From assembly GCF_002760655.1 (NCBI RefSeq), contig NZ_PDOC01000014.1, positions 62,001-126,000 on the forward strand: DNA of 64,000 bases, written 5' to 3'. Origin of the DNA: Massilia eurypsychrophila (GTDB lineage Bacteria > Pseudomonadota > Gammaproteobacteria > Burkholderiales > Burkholderiaceae_D). How positions within the stretch are numbered: the first letter of the stretch is position 1; each line of letters starts with the position of its first letter. This document shows, one piece after another, positions 34,901-43,219 of the stretch. The position numbers and the translations under genes are program-made. Under the pieces are notes generated by a model, which worked only from the letters and a program-made list of their open reading frames with translations, was not told the DNA's origin and did not search any database.

Positions 34901-36109
34901 TTAACGGCTGGCGGCAGGCGCGGCGGCCGGTGCGGCAGCGACCGCGGCCGCCGTGGCTGTCCATGGCACGGCCTTGACGGGGGCGCCCGGCACCATCATC
35001 TTCTGGAAGCCGTCGACGACCACCTGCTCACCTGGTTTGAGGCCTTCGAGGACGATCCAGTTCGCGCCTTGTTGCGAGCCGATCTTGATCGGGCGCGGCG
35101 CCGGCTTGCCGTCGGCGCCGACGACGATGACGGTGTCGCCCTGGGTGCCGCGCGTGACCGCCTGCTGCGGCACGACGATCGCCGCCGGCAGTTCGGCCTG
35201 CGACAGGCGCACCCGCACGTATTGGCCCGGCAACAGCAGGCCGTCCTGGTTGGCCACTTCGGCGCGCAAGGTGACCTGGCCCGAGGTCGGGTCCACCGTC
35301 ACGTCGGAAAACAGCAGCTTGCCTTTGCGCGGCAGTTCGGTGCCGTCTTCCATCAGCACGGTGACCGGCAGAGCGCCGCCGAGCTTGCTGCCGGCATTCT
35401 TGCGCAGGCGCTGCAGTTCGGTGGCCGACTGGGTGATGTTCAGGTACACGGTGCTGGTTTGCTGGATCACCGCCAGCTGGGTCGCCTCGGTGGCGCTGAC
35501 GAGCGCGCCTTCGGTGACCAGCGCGCGGCCGATGCGTCCGGCAATCGGCGCCTGCACGTTGGCGTAGCCGGTGTTGATCTGGGCGATTTGCAACGCCGCG
35601 CGCTGCGCGGCGACGTCCGCTTCGGCCGATTTCTGGGCGGCGACGATATTGACGTATTCCTGCTTGCTGACGGCGTTCGCCTCGACCAGCGGCTTGTAGC
35701 GCGCGGCCTGGGTGGCGGCCTGGTTCAGGTTCGCTTCGGCCTTGCCGACGTTGGCGCGGGCGCTGTTGAGAGCGGCCTGGTAGGGCGCCGGGTCGATCTG
35801 GAACAGCGTCTGGCCGGCCTTGACCTCGCTGCCTTCCGTAAAGGTGCGCTTGAGCACGACGCCGTTGACGCGGGCGCGGACCTGGGCCACGCGCACCGGC
35901 TCGACACGCGCCGGCAGCTCGGTCTGCAGCGCGACCGGCTCGAACTTGGTGACGATGACGCCGACCTCCGGCGGCGGCCGGGCGCCACCCGGGGCGCCGC
36001 CTGGTGCGGCGGCGTCTTTCGGGCCGCACGCGGTCAGCGCGGCCAGTGCGGCGAGGGTGCAGACGGCGATGCGCGTCATGGACAAGGTGGAGCGGTGGGC
36101 GTGGCGCAT
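34901..36109 (-). CDS. RND efflux periplasmic adaptor (MFP; AcrA/MexA-like lipoprotein)
   Basis: 402 aa from ATG 36109. The lipoprotein signal ends in LAALTAC, after a charged n-region. The adaptor contains VRARVNGVVLKRTFTEGSEVKAGQTLFQIDP (first half of the lipoyl domain), a helical hairpin and QAPIAGRIGRALVTEGALV (second half), then the beta-barrel and membrane-proximal parts. ATG 36109 is preferred over ATG 36079 because AAGGA lies 10 bases upstream. The last ~20 residues are alanine-rich. First gene of the pump operon, divergent from a TetR-type regulator. Confidence 0.92.
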   Translation of the reverse strand: MRHAHRSTLSMTRIAVCTLAALAALTACGPKDAAAPGGAPGGARPPPEVGVIVTKFEPVALQTELPARVEPVRVAQVRARVNGVVLKRTFTEGSEVKAGQTLFQIDPAPYQAALNSARANVGKAEANLNQAATQAARYKPLVEANAVSKQEYVNIVAAQKSAEADVAAQRAALQIAQINTGYANVQAPIAGRIGRALVTEGALVSATEATQLAVIQQTSTVYLNITQSATELQRLRKNAGSKLGGALPVTVLMEDGTELPRKGKLLFSDVTVDPTSGQVTLRAEVANQDGLLLPGQYVRVRLSQAELPAAIVVPQQAVTRGTQGDTVIVVGADGKPAPRPIKIGSQQGANWIVLEGLKPGEQVVVDGFQKMMVPGAPVKAVPWTATAAAVAAAPAAAPAASR

Positions 36110-36184
36110 TCGGTGGGCATCCTTATGGGTTCGGCGGGCTGGGTGCAGGCTGAACTTCCCATACCGCCAGCTTTTGTTGAATTT

Positions 36185-36210
36185 GATATATACTATCACG
36201 ACTGTATGTT
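36185..36210. promoter_or_regulatory. AT-rich divergent promoter/operator region between the RND pump and TetR genes
   Basis: In the 137-base gap, 36165-36215 is strikingly AT-rich for this genome (TTGAATTTGATATATACTAT, then TGTATGTTTAATG). An imperfect inverted repeat ATAC...GTAT is centred near 36198. Both divergent promoters must lie here, and this is the likely site for the adjacent TetR/AcrR-type repressor. The exact operator half-sites cannot be fixed from one sequence. Confidence 0.4.
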
Positions 36211-36246
36211 TAATGTTTGCAGGGCCCAGAAAACGGAAGGATGGCG

Positions 36247-36864
36247 ATGGCACGCAGGACCAAGGAAGATGCGTTGGCAACTCGCGACAGCATTTTGGAT
36301 GCGGCGCAAAAGTTGTTTGTAAAACAGGGCGTGTCAGGTACGACCTTGCAGCATATCGCGACGGCGGCCGGCGTGACGCGCGGTGCAATCTACTGGCACT
36401 TCCTCGACAAGGGGGCCATGTTCAACGCCATGATGGAGCGCGTCAAGATGCCGCTCGAGTCGGCGATGCAGCTGCGCGACGAGGCCAACGCCGCCGACCC
36501 GCTCGAGGCGCTGCGCGAGAACACGATGTGTGTATTCCGCGTCACGGTGACGGATCCGAAAGCGCGCGCTGTTTTCGAGATCGCGACGTTGAAACTGGAA
36601 TTTACCGATGCACTGAACGCGGTGCGCGAGCGCCGGCAGCAAAATCAGCAGGGGTGGATGGAGCGCGCGCAAGAGCGTATTCGCCAGGCCATGGCGAACG
36701 GTCAGGTCCGCAGCGACGTCGATCCTTACGCGGTGGCGCTGGGGTTATGGGCGATCATCGACGGCTTGCTGCGCGCGTGGCTGCTCGACCAGCAGGCGTT
36801 CGATCTCGTGGCGCTCGGCGCGCGGATCGTCGATACCCACCTGCAATCGATCCGCGCGGCGTAG
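36247..36864 (+). CDS. TetR/AcrR family repressor of the RND pump
   Basis: 205 aa. The helix-turn-helix is ILDAAQKLFVKQGVSGTTLQHIATAAGVTRGAIYWHFLDKG, the typical AcrR/TtgR/MexZ start. The C-terminal ligand-binding part is TetR_C_2-like (RERRQQNQQGWMERAQERIRQAM). ATG 36247 is chosen because GGAAGG at 36235-36240 is well spaced for it and too close for ATG 36241. It is divergent from the efflux operon, so autoregulated repression of the pump is the natural inference. Confidence 0.93.
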   Translation: MARRTKEDALATRDSILDAAQKLFVKQGVSGTTLQHIATAAGVTRGAIYWHFLDKGAMFNAMMERVKMPLESAMQLRDEANAADPLEALRENTMCVFRVTVTDPKARAVFEIATLKLEFTDALNAVRERRQQNQQGWMERAQERIRQAMANGQVRSDVDPYAVALGLWAIIDGLLRAWLLDQQAFDLVALGARIVDTHLQSIRAA

Positions 36865-36927
36865 CAAGGCCTGGGCCGCAGCAGGCGCAGACGAGCTAGC
36901 GCAACGCCAGCTGACCGCGCCTGCAGA

Positions 36928-37509
36928 CTAGGTATCGCATTTTTTCAGATTCAGATGGTAGACCACTGCCGCGCCCGCACCATCGCTCGTGTCGAGCGAT
37001 GCCATCGACTCGCCGCCGGCGGTGAGCGCCATGCCGATAGTCATGTCGAGCTTGGCGCCGGCGCCGCATCCGACCCGCTTCATCTGCCCCGCGCCGATGT
37101 TTTCAGAAAACACATAATCGCCGTCGTGTGCGCCCTTGACCTTGCGCCGGAACACGCGGCCCTGCGCATTGCCGTGCGGGCTGAGCGCATAGCGGACCTC
37201 GAGCGACGCTTGCTCGTTCGCCCCAAGCTTGGCAAAGCCGCGGTAGTCCACCTTGTACACACCGAGCGACATATTGGCCGGAAGCGTCAGCGGATGCTCA
37301 ATTCGACACAGCGTGCTCACGGTGGCGACGGCGGCCGATGCGGCGCCGGCGCCGTTGAGGTGAAACTTGTCGAACAAGATGCTGAGGGTGGCATGATCGG
37401 GGGAGACGACCACCGAATAACTTCCCGGCGGGCAACCATCCTGCGCTGCCTGCGCCGGTAGCGCAAATACTGCGCCGCATGCCAGCAACATCGCTATGTT
37501 CGACGTCAT
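36928..37509 (-). CDS. DUF4360-family secreted protein (paralogue 2)
   Basis: 193 aa from ATG 37509, with strong GAGGAGG upstream. The signal peptide is NIAMLLACGAVFALPAQAAQ. The mature protein has the DUF4360 order: GCPPGSYSVVVSPDHATLSILFDKF, then CRIEHPLTLPANMSLGVYKVDYRGFAKL, and RVGCGAGAKLDMTIG with a closing YHLNLKKC. Cysteines at matching places in the two paralogues could form disulfides. Function unknown. It is 58 bases downstream of its paralogue in the same direction. Confidence 0.8.
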   Translation of the reverse strand: MTSNIAMLLACGAVFALPAQAAQDGCPPGSYSVVVSPDHATLSILFDKFHLNGAGAASAAVATVSTLCRIEHPLTLPANMSLGVYKVDYRGFAKLGANEQASLEVRYALSPHGNAQGRVFRRKVKGAHDGDYVFSENIGAGQMKRVGCGAGAKLDMTIGMALTAGGESMASLDTSDGAGAAVVYHLNLKKCDT

Positions 37510-37567
37510 GGTGATCCTCCTCGTCGTGAATGTGGCCCCCGAGGGGGCCAACCGGATCGGCAGCCGA

Positions 37568-38164
37568 TTAGCTGCCGCACTTGCGCCATTGCAGCTGATA
37601 AATGATGCCGGCGTTGACGTCCTGAGAATCGATCGAGGAGACCGCTTCTTTATTGGCAGAGGTCTGCACCTTCATGCTCGAATTGGTCCGCAGGTTGACG
37701 TCGGCGCCGCATCCGGACCAGACCATCGACTCGGCGACCAATTCGTTGTTGATCAGGTAGTCCTCGTCGAGCACGCCGCGGAAGCTGCGGGTAAATGCGG
37801 GGCCCCTGGTGCCGGCGAAGAAGTATTCGACATTGAACTGCGACGACGCCATTGCCGGCAGCCGGTTAAAGCCGCGGTAGTCGATCTTCATCACCGCAAC
37901 GCTCATCCCTTGCGGCACGTGCACGGGGATGGCGATGTTGCAGCTCTTGCGATCGAAGCTCTTGCCGGTGGTGCCACCGACGGCGACCTGGTACTGATCG
38001 AACAGCAGGCTTAGGGATTTAGCGTCAGGGCTAAGGGTGGCCGACACGGATCCTGAAGGGCAACCGGTGCCGCCGTAACCGGGCGTGCCAAGAGAAATGT
38101 CATTCGCCGCGAACGCCGGGGCGGAAAGGATGAGGGCTGAGAATACGAAAACACCTGATTTCAT
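37568..38164 (-). CDS. DUF4360-family secreted protein (paralogue 1)
   Basis: 198 aa. A signal peptide (GVFVFSALILSAPAFA) is followed by the family core: GTPGYGGTGCPSGSVSATLS, LSLLFDQYQV, SCNIAIPVHVPQGMSVAVMK, DYRGFNRLP, EYFFAGTRG, WSGCGADVNLRTN and IYQLQWRKC. DUF4360 proteins are best known from fungi and actinomycetes as secreted proteins of unknown role, and this copy is the more typical of the two. AAGGAG lies in front of ATG 38164. The two paralogues probably arose by tandem duplication and are co-transcribed. Confidence 0.88.
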   Translation of the reverse strand: MKSGVFVFSALILSAPAFAANDISLGTPGYGGTGCPSGSVSATLSPDAKSLSLLFDQYQVAVGGTTGKSFDRKSCNIAIPVHVPQGMSVAVMKIDYRGFNRLPAMASSQFNVEYFFAGTRGPAFTRSFRGVLDEDYLINNELVAESMVWSGCGADVNLRTNSSMKVQTSANKEAVSSIDSQDVNAGIIYQLQWRKCGS

Positions 38165-38397
38165 GGAAATCTCCTTGAGAGGATGAACTGCGGAAGGCTA
38201 TCGCGCCTGGCTTCAACTGCGGTTGAGCCGAGTGCGTGGAAGAACAATAGCCGCCGAGACATATCTCAGGTGTATTTCGTGTGTGTCATCTGTAAGCTTT
38301 AGTAAATACATCCGTGCTGCAGACGACGCCAGACTGCCGCACGCGCCGTATCGCCATGCATGCACGCCGGCGTTGCCAGCTGCACGTGACGCTCGCG

Positions 38398-39330
38398 CTA
38401 GCGCATGCCGGCGATGATTTGCTTCAGTTTGCCGGAATCGGCGCAGAACGCGCGGATGCCTTCGGCCAGCTTTTCGGTCGCCATCGCGTCTTCATTCATC
38501 ATGAAGCGGAACGTCTTCTCGTCGATCGACACTTTCTCGACGACGGCGCCGGCGGCGTCGTTGGCCAGCTTGCGCTCGACCGGCGCTTCGGTGTCGGCCA
38601 TCTGCTGCAGCAGGTCCGGCGAAATGGTCAGCAAGTCGCAGCCGGCCAGTTCGAGGATCTGCGACGTGTTGCGAAAGCTCGCACCCATCACCTCGGTCTT
38701 GTAGCCGAACTTGCGGTAGTAGTTATAGATGCGCTTGACCGACTGCACGCCCGGATCGTCCGCACCGGTGTACTCGATGCCGGTCGATTTCTTGTACCAG
38801 TCGTAGATGCGGCCGACGAACGGCGAGATCAGCTGGGCGCCCGCTTCGGCGCAGGCGATCGCCTGCGGCAGCGCGAACAGCAACGTCATGTTGCAGCGGA
38901 TGCCGTCGCGTTCGAGGATTTCGGCGGCGCGGATGCCTTCCCACGTCGAAGCAATCTTGATCAGCACGCGCTCGCGCCCGATGCCGGCTGCCTCGTACAG
39001 CGCGATCAGCTCGCGGCCCTTGGCCACGTTCGCTTCGGTATCGAACGACAGGCGCGCATCGATCTCGGTGGAAACGCGGCCCGGAATGATCTTCAGGATC
39101 TCGACGCCGAAAGCGATCAGCACACGGTCGATCACGTCGCCGGTCGACAGGTCGGGAAAGTCGCGCACCGCCTGTTCCAGCAACGGCCGGTACTCGGGCT
39201 TTTGCACTGCCTTCAGGATCAGCGATGGGTTGGTGGTCGCGTCGCGCGGGGTGTACGCCTTGATCGACTGGAAGTCGCCCGTATCGGCGACGACGGTGGT
39301 GAATTGCTTGAGCTGTTCGAGTTGATTCAT
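38398..39330 (-). CDS. tal: Transaldolase
   Basis: 310 aa, TalB-type. It transfers dihydroxyacetone units between sedoheptulose-7-phosphate and glyceraldehyde-3-phosphate in the pentose phosphate pathway. The Schiff-base lysine is in [55 protein letters not shown] and [12 protein letters not shown] are all characteristic. ATG 39330 starts at [20 protein letters not shown]. It stands alone; no other pentose phosphate gene is adjacent, though zwf is 10 kb away. Confidence 0.96.
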   Translation of the reverse strand: MNQLEQLKQFTTVVADTGDFQSIKAYTPRDATTNPSLILKAVQKPEYRPLLEQAVRDFPDLSTGDVIDRVLIAFGVEILKIIPGRVSTEIDARLSFDTEANVAKGRELIALYEAAGIGRERVLIKIASTWEGIRAAEILERDGIRCNMTLLFALPQAIACAEAGAQLISPFVGRIYDWYKKSTGIEYTGADDPGVQSVKRIYNYYRKFGYKTEVMGASFRNTSQILELAGCDLLTISPDLLQQMADTEAPVERKLANDAAGAVVEKVSIDEKTFRFMMNEDAMATEKLAEGIRAFCADSGKLKQIIAGMR

Positions 39331-39540
39331 GGTGGTCCACGCTGGTGTAGGAAGTCGAGGCCGTATTGTACCAAGCAGGGGCCGGGCGCATGTCGCAAGC
39401 GATCGGCCAGCGCGATAAGTTGCCCGTTTGCAAACGCGCGCTGCCGACGAGTTGCCGACGCTACACTGGGCTCGGCTTGTTAATACCAACCAATTTTCTC
39501 CCAGGCTATTTCGTTCCACCAACCTCTTCAGGAGATCCAC

Positions 39541-39942
39541 ATGTTCGCAAATAAAGCAATCAAGTCTATCCTCGGCGTTTCCGCCACCGTCGTCCTGCTC
39601 GGTGCGTTTTCCGCCCAGGCGCAGAAAGCGGCGCCGGTCACCGGCGAAGCGAATGACCACACCTCGGCCGGCGCCGAGAAGCGTCCCGACGGCAAGGTCA
39701 AGCCGATGAACCATGGGAACGAAGGCGGCGCGCTCAAGGCGCCAAAAGTGGGCGAGGCGAACGACCACACGTCGCCAAACGCCGCCCAGACGGGCACGCC
39801 GAAAGCCAAGCCGATGGGCGAGAAGGCGAAAAGCGCCAAGGTCAAGCCCCCGGTCACCGGTGAGTCGAATGATCACTCGTCGGCCGGCGGCACGACCGAG
39901 GCGGGCAAGGCAGCCAAGGCGGCCAAGGCGGCGAGCATGTAA
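39541..39942 (+). CDS. Small secreted protein with three GE(A/S)NDH(T/S)S repeats at a 36-residue period
   Basis: 133 aa. A signal peptide ([18 protein letters not shown]) is followed by a lysine-, proline- and glycine-rich, probably unfolded chain. The motif appears as [10 protein letters not shown] (35-44), [10 protein letters not shown] (71-80) and [10 protein letters not shown] (107-116), exactly 36 residues apart, with KxKP between them. I do not recognise the family. The histidine/acidic motif could bind metal; that is a guess. CAGGAGATCCAC precedes ATG 39541 and a terminator follows directly, so it is a single-gene unit. Confidence 0.75.
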   Translation: MFANKAIKSILGVSATVVLLGAFSAQAQKAAPVTGEANDHTSAGAEKRPDGKVKPMNHGNEGGALKAPKVGEANDHTSPNAAQTGTPKAKPMGEKAKSAKVKPPVTGESNDHSSAGGTTEAGKAAKAAKAASM

Positions 39943-39961
39943 GTTTGCTTGCGCAGCAACG

Positions 39962-39992
39962 AAAAAGCCCCTGACGACAGGGGCTTTTTTTT
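39962..39992 (+). terminator. Rho-independent terminator after the NDH-repeat protein gene
   Basis: A stem of AAGCCCCTG pairing with CAGGGGCTT around an ACGA loop runs into eight T residues. It starts about 20 bases after the stop codon. The upstream A-run makes it potentially bidirectional. Confidence 0.9.
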
Positions 39993-40109
39993 TAGCTTTC
40001 ACGAATAGCGGCACTCAGTTGCGTTACGGCAAATTGTGCAATAATGCGGCCCGCCGGACGATGGTTGCCATCGGCCGGCCTCAATTTGATTTTCTAAAGG
40101 GCTTCACCA

Positions 40110-40616
40110 ATGTTTAAAAAGATCGCTTTCGCCGCTGCACTGGCCATCCTGTCGACTTCGTCGTTCGCCGCAGAGAACCCATCGATCTACGCCGGCGTCG
40201 ACGTCGGTTCGACCAAGGTCGATGGTTTTTCGGATCGCGAGACCAGCTTCGGCGGTTTCATCGGCTATCAGTTCCACCAGAACATGGCAGTCGAACTGGG
40301 CTACCGCAGCCTGGCTGACTTCGACACCGTCGTTGCCGGCTCCAAGGTCGGCGTCAAGCTGAACCAGAGCGCTGTCTCGTTCATCGGCACGCTGCCACTG
40401 TCGAGCGGCTTCAACGTGTTCGGCCGCCTCGGCTACAACCACATCGAAGCCAAAGGCAGCGTCTCCGGTTTCAGCGCCAGCGAGTCGGACAACGGCGCGC
40501 TGTACGGCGTCGGCGTCGGCTACGCGTTCAACGCCAAGGTCTCCGCACGCGTTGAAATCCAGAAGCCAAGCAGCGATGCGAGCAACGTCAGCATCGGCGT
40601 TTCGTACAAGTTCTAA
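40110..40616 (+). CDS. Outer-membrane beta-barrel protein (OmpA/OmpX-like, 8 strands)
   Basis: 168 aa. Signal peptide KKIAFAAALAILSTSSFAAE. The mature part alternates hydrophobic and polar residues in about eight strands (SIYAGVDVGSTKVDG, SFGGFIGYQFHQNMAVELGYRSL, SFIGTLPLSSGFNVFGRLGYNHIEAKG, ALYGVGVGYAFNAKVSARVEIQ) and ends in the aromatic residue typical of barrels (VSIGVSYKF). No periplasmic OmpA domain is present. It stands alone with its own terminator. Role unknown; adhesion or stress-type small porins are typical. Confidence 0.85.
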   Translation: MFKKIAFAAALAILSTSSFAAENPSIYAGVDVGSTKVDGFSDRETSFGGFIGYQFHQNMAVELGYRSLADFDTVVAGSKVGVKLNQSAVSFIGTLPLSSGFNVFGRLGYNHIEAKGSVSGFSASESDNGALYGVGVGYAFNAKVSARVEIQKPSSDASNVSIGVSYKF

Positions 40617-40630
40617 GACGACCGTGATGT

Positions 40631-40658
40631 AAAAAAGCCCGCTTCGGCGGGCTTTTTC
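40631..40658 (+). terminator. Rho-independent terminator after the beta-barrel gene
   Basis: AAAAAAGCCCGC-TTCG-GCGGGCTTTTTC: a seven- to eleven-base stem with a stable TTCG loop and T tract. Symmetric A and T runs could serve both strands, which fits the convergent methionine sulfoxide reductase gene. Confidence 0.9.
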
Positions 40659-40685
40659 GTTGAAGCTACATCATGCTGATCCCGG

Positions 40686-41186
40686 CTAGTTAAAATCAGT
40701 GGCCGCCATCAACGCCGCTACCAGCGCCTCCAATCCCGCCTGGTCTTCCTCGCTGAACCGGTTCAGCGTCGGGCTGTCGATGTCGAACACGCCCAGCACC
40801 ACGCCATCTTTGATCAGCGGAATCACGATCTCGGCATTCGACGCCGAGTCGCACGCAATGTGGCCCGGGAACGCATGCACGTCCGGCACCAGCATCGTGC
40901 GCCGCTCTGCCGCCGCCGCCCCGCACACGCCGCGCCCGAACGGGATCCGCGCGCACGCCACCTTGCCCTGGAACGGGCCGACCAGCAACTCCTGGCCGTC
41001 ACCGTTTTTCGCCGGACGCGTCAAATAAAACCCAGCCCAGTTCAGTTCGCCGATGGTGTCGTAGATAAAGGCCGAGAATTGCGAAGCGTTGGCCATGAGG
41101 TCGCGCTCGCCTTCGAGGATACTGTCGACCTGGCGCACCAACATGGCGTAGTCGGGCTTGGTGCTGGCGGCGGGAGTGATGTGCAT
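40686..41186 (-). CDS. msrC: Free methionine-(R)-sulfoxide reductase (GAF domain)
   Basis: 166 aa, single GAF domain. The three redox cysteines of the fRMsr family are present at C78 (KVACARIPFG), C88 (RGVCGAAA) and C112 (GHIACDSASNAEIVIPL), each six residues earlier than in the E. coli protein. It reduces free methionine-R-sulfoxide in the cytoplasm. ATG 41186 is used because MHITPAASTK leads directly into the family start; longer frames upstream add unrelated sequence. Confidence 0.93.
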   Translation of the reverse strand: MHITPAASTKPDYAMLVRQVDSILEGERDLMANASQFSAFIYDTIGELNWAGFYLTRPAKNGDGQELLVGPFQGKVACARIPFGRGVCGAAAAERRTMLVPDVHAFPGHIACDSASNAEIVIPLIKDGVVLGVFDIDSPTLNRFSEEDQAGLEALVAALMAATDFN

Positions 41187-41257
41187 GGTCGTCAAAAATT
41201 GGCTGGTTGAAACAGCTATTTTATCTGATCGCGCCGTCATCCCGCACGCCTGCCGCG

Positions 41258-43219
41258 TCATTTGTAAAGAACCTCCGGCAGCCACAGACCGATTGCCGGG
41301 AACATGTACAGCAGCACAATGCCGACGACCTGGATCGCCATGAACGGCAACATGCCCAGGAAGATCTGATTGAGCGTGACATGCGGCGGCGCCACGCCCT
41401 TGAGGTAGAACGCGGACATCGCCACCGGCGGCGACAGGAACGCCGTTTGCAGGTTCATCGCCACCAGCAGGCCGAAAAATAGCGGGTCGATATTAAAATG
41501 CGGCAGCAGCGGAACGAAGATCGGCATGAAGATGACGATAATTTCGGTCCACTCCAGCGGCCAGCCGAGCAGGAAGATGATGACCTGTGCCAGGATCATG
41601 AACTGCACCGGCGTCAGGTCCATCCCCAGGACCCATCCATTAATCAGTTCTTGCCCGCCCAGCAGGGCGAACGCGGCTGAAAAAATGCTCGAGCCGACGA
41701 ACAGCCAGCACACCATCGCGGTCGTCTTTGCGGTCAGGTGCGCCGATTCCTTCAACATGCCGTAGTTGAAACGCCGATAGGCGATGGCCAGGATAATCCC
41801 GCCGAGCGCCCCCATCGCCGCCGCTTCGGTCGGCGTGGCCAGGCCAAATACGATGCTGCCGAGGACGGCCAGGATCATGAATGCCAGCGGAAACAGTGAG
41901 CCCATCAGCATCTTGAAAATCTCCAGCCTGGCAAAGGTGAAGAACAGGTAGAACACCGCCATGGCCGCGAGGCCAATTCCCAGCGTGATCCAATAGCTGG
42001 TCGGCGCCGCCGTTGCTGGCTGGGCCGTTGTTGTTGCGGTAGCGGCGGCCGGCGCCGGCGGGGCGGTAGCAGCCGGGGCCGGCGGTTCGGCCGGCTGGCC
42101 TTCCACCGGCGGCTCGGCCAGCTGACCTTCCACGGGCGGTTCGGCCAGCTGTCCTTCGACCGGCGGTTCCGCCAACTGGCCCTCGGCCGGCGGCTCGGCG
42201 AGACCGCCCTGGTCGCCGCCGAGCGTCGCTTCCGTTCCCATTTCAACCATCTCGGTGGGCGCCGGGGCCGGCGCCGTCACAGCGCGATAACCAATCCCCA
42301 TAACAACGGCGAACGCCAGCGCCGGAAGCAGGGCGATGAACAGTTGCGACAGCAAGGTCCGGTTTGGCGCGCCGGCAATACGTGGCGCCGTCAGTGCGCG
42401 CGCCAGTCGCGCGACCGCCGTGGTGCTGCTCGACGCGGGTAGCGCGTGCACGAAGGTCGGCAATTCGACCCGGCGTTCCTCGGCCGACAAGGGAGGCGCC
42501 GCACTCGGCTTGAATTTGGCCACCAGCAGCACATAAATGACGTACATGCCGGCCAACATGATGCCGGGAAAAAGCGCGCCAGCATACAGTTTAACGACCG
42601 AAACGCCGGCAGTGGCGCCATATACGATTAGCAGCACCGAAGGCGGGATCAGGATGCCCAGACAGCCGCCGGCCGTGATGGCGCCAGCCGACAACTGGGT
42701 GCTGTAGCCAGCCTTGAGCATCGCCGGCAGCGCGAGCAGGCCCATCAGGGTAACGACGGCGCCGACGATGCCGGTGGCGGTGGCAAAAATGGCGCAGGTG
42801 ATGATGGTGGCCACCGCCAGCGAGCCGGGCACGCGGGCCATGGCGATGTGCAGGCTTTTGAACAGCCGCTCGATCAGGTTGGCGCGTTCGACCAGGTAGC
42901 CCATGAAGATGAATAGCGGGATTGAGATCAGCACGTCGTTGGCCATCACCGAATAGGCGCGCTGGACCATCAGGTCGAGCGTCATCTGCACGGCCTGCCC
43001 AGGGTCGCGGCTGTGGAACGCATACCAGGCAAACATCACCCCCATGCCCATCAGCGTGAACGCGGTGGGAAAACCGAGCATGATGGCGACCACCACCAGG
43101 CCGAGCATCAACAGGCCGACGTGGCCGCTTGTCATCTCGGCCGGCGCCGGCAGGAACACGAACATGGTGATCACGATGGCTACCAGGATGGACAAGCCGA
43201 ACCAGATTTCTTTTCTCAT
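41258..43219 (-). CDS. TRAP transporter large permease (DctM) with a proline-rich repeat insert
   Basis: 653 aa. Hydrophobic segments throughout; DctM features include GFPTAFTLMGMGVMFAW, MGYLVERANLIERLF, TGIVGAVVTLMGLLALPAML, GAITAGGCLGILIPPSVLLIVYG and, at the C-terminus, LSPPVAMSAFYLKGV. Residues ~345-415 are an insert not expected in the core family: four to five copies of a nine-residue unit (AEPPVEGQL), followed by an Ala/Pro/Thr-rich linker. The insert is in a loop between membrane segments. ATG 43219 overlaps the DctQ stop by four bases. Confidence 0.9.
   Translation of the reverse strand: MRKEIWFGLSILVAIVITMFVFLPAPAEMTSGHVGLLMLGLVVVAIMLGFPTAFTLMGMGVMFAWYAFHSRDPGQAVQMTLDLMVQRAYSVMANDVLISIPLFIFMGYLVERANLIERLFKSLHIAMARVPGSLAVATIITCAIFATATGIVGAVVTLMGLLALPAMLKAGYSTQLSAGAITAGGCLGILIPPSVLLIVYGATAGVSVVKLYAGALFPGIMLAGMYVIYVLLVAKFKPSAAPPLSAEERRVELPTFVHALPASSSTTAVARLARALTAPRIAGAPNRTLLSQLFIALLPALAFAVVMGIGYRAVTAPAPAPTEMVEMGTEATLGGDQGGLAEPPAEGQLAEPPVEGQLAEPPVEGQLAEPPVEGQPAEPPAPAATAPPAPAAATATTTAQPATAAPTSYWITLGIGLAAMAVFYLFFTFARLEIFKMLMGSLFPLAFMILAVLGSIVFGLATPTEAAAMGALGGIILAIAYRRFNYGMLKESAHLTAKTTAMVCWLFVGSSIFSAAFALLGGQELINGWVLGMDLTPVQFMILAQVIIFLLGWPLEWTEIIVIFMPIFVPLLPHFNIDPLFFGLLVAMNLQTAFLSPPVAMSAFYLKGVAPPHVTLNQIFLGMLPFMAIQVVGIVLLYMFPAIGLWLPEVLYK
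42079..42202 (-). repeat. 27-bp tandem repeat inside the TRAP large permease gene
   Basis: About 4.6 copies of a 27-base unit encode the nine-residue period LAEPPVEGQ. The copies differ by several silent and a few coding changes, so the repeat is not brand new. In-frame gain or loss of units would change loop length without breaking the protein. Confidence 0.85.

Noticed and set aside
32915-36322. Very long open frame on the plus strand opposite the RND pump genes
   Set aside because: It is antisense to well-recognised genes, its protein is Arg/His/Asp-rich low-complexity sequence typical of GC-rich shadow frames, and no family motif is seen.
41230-41262. Partial copy of the CTCAGCATGG-type repeat (CGTCATCCCGCACGC) before the TRAP gene stop
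   Set aside because: Only ~15 bases match and no partner arm is found, so it could be chance in GC-rich DNA.
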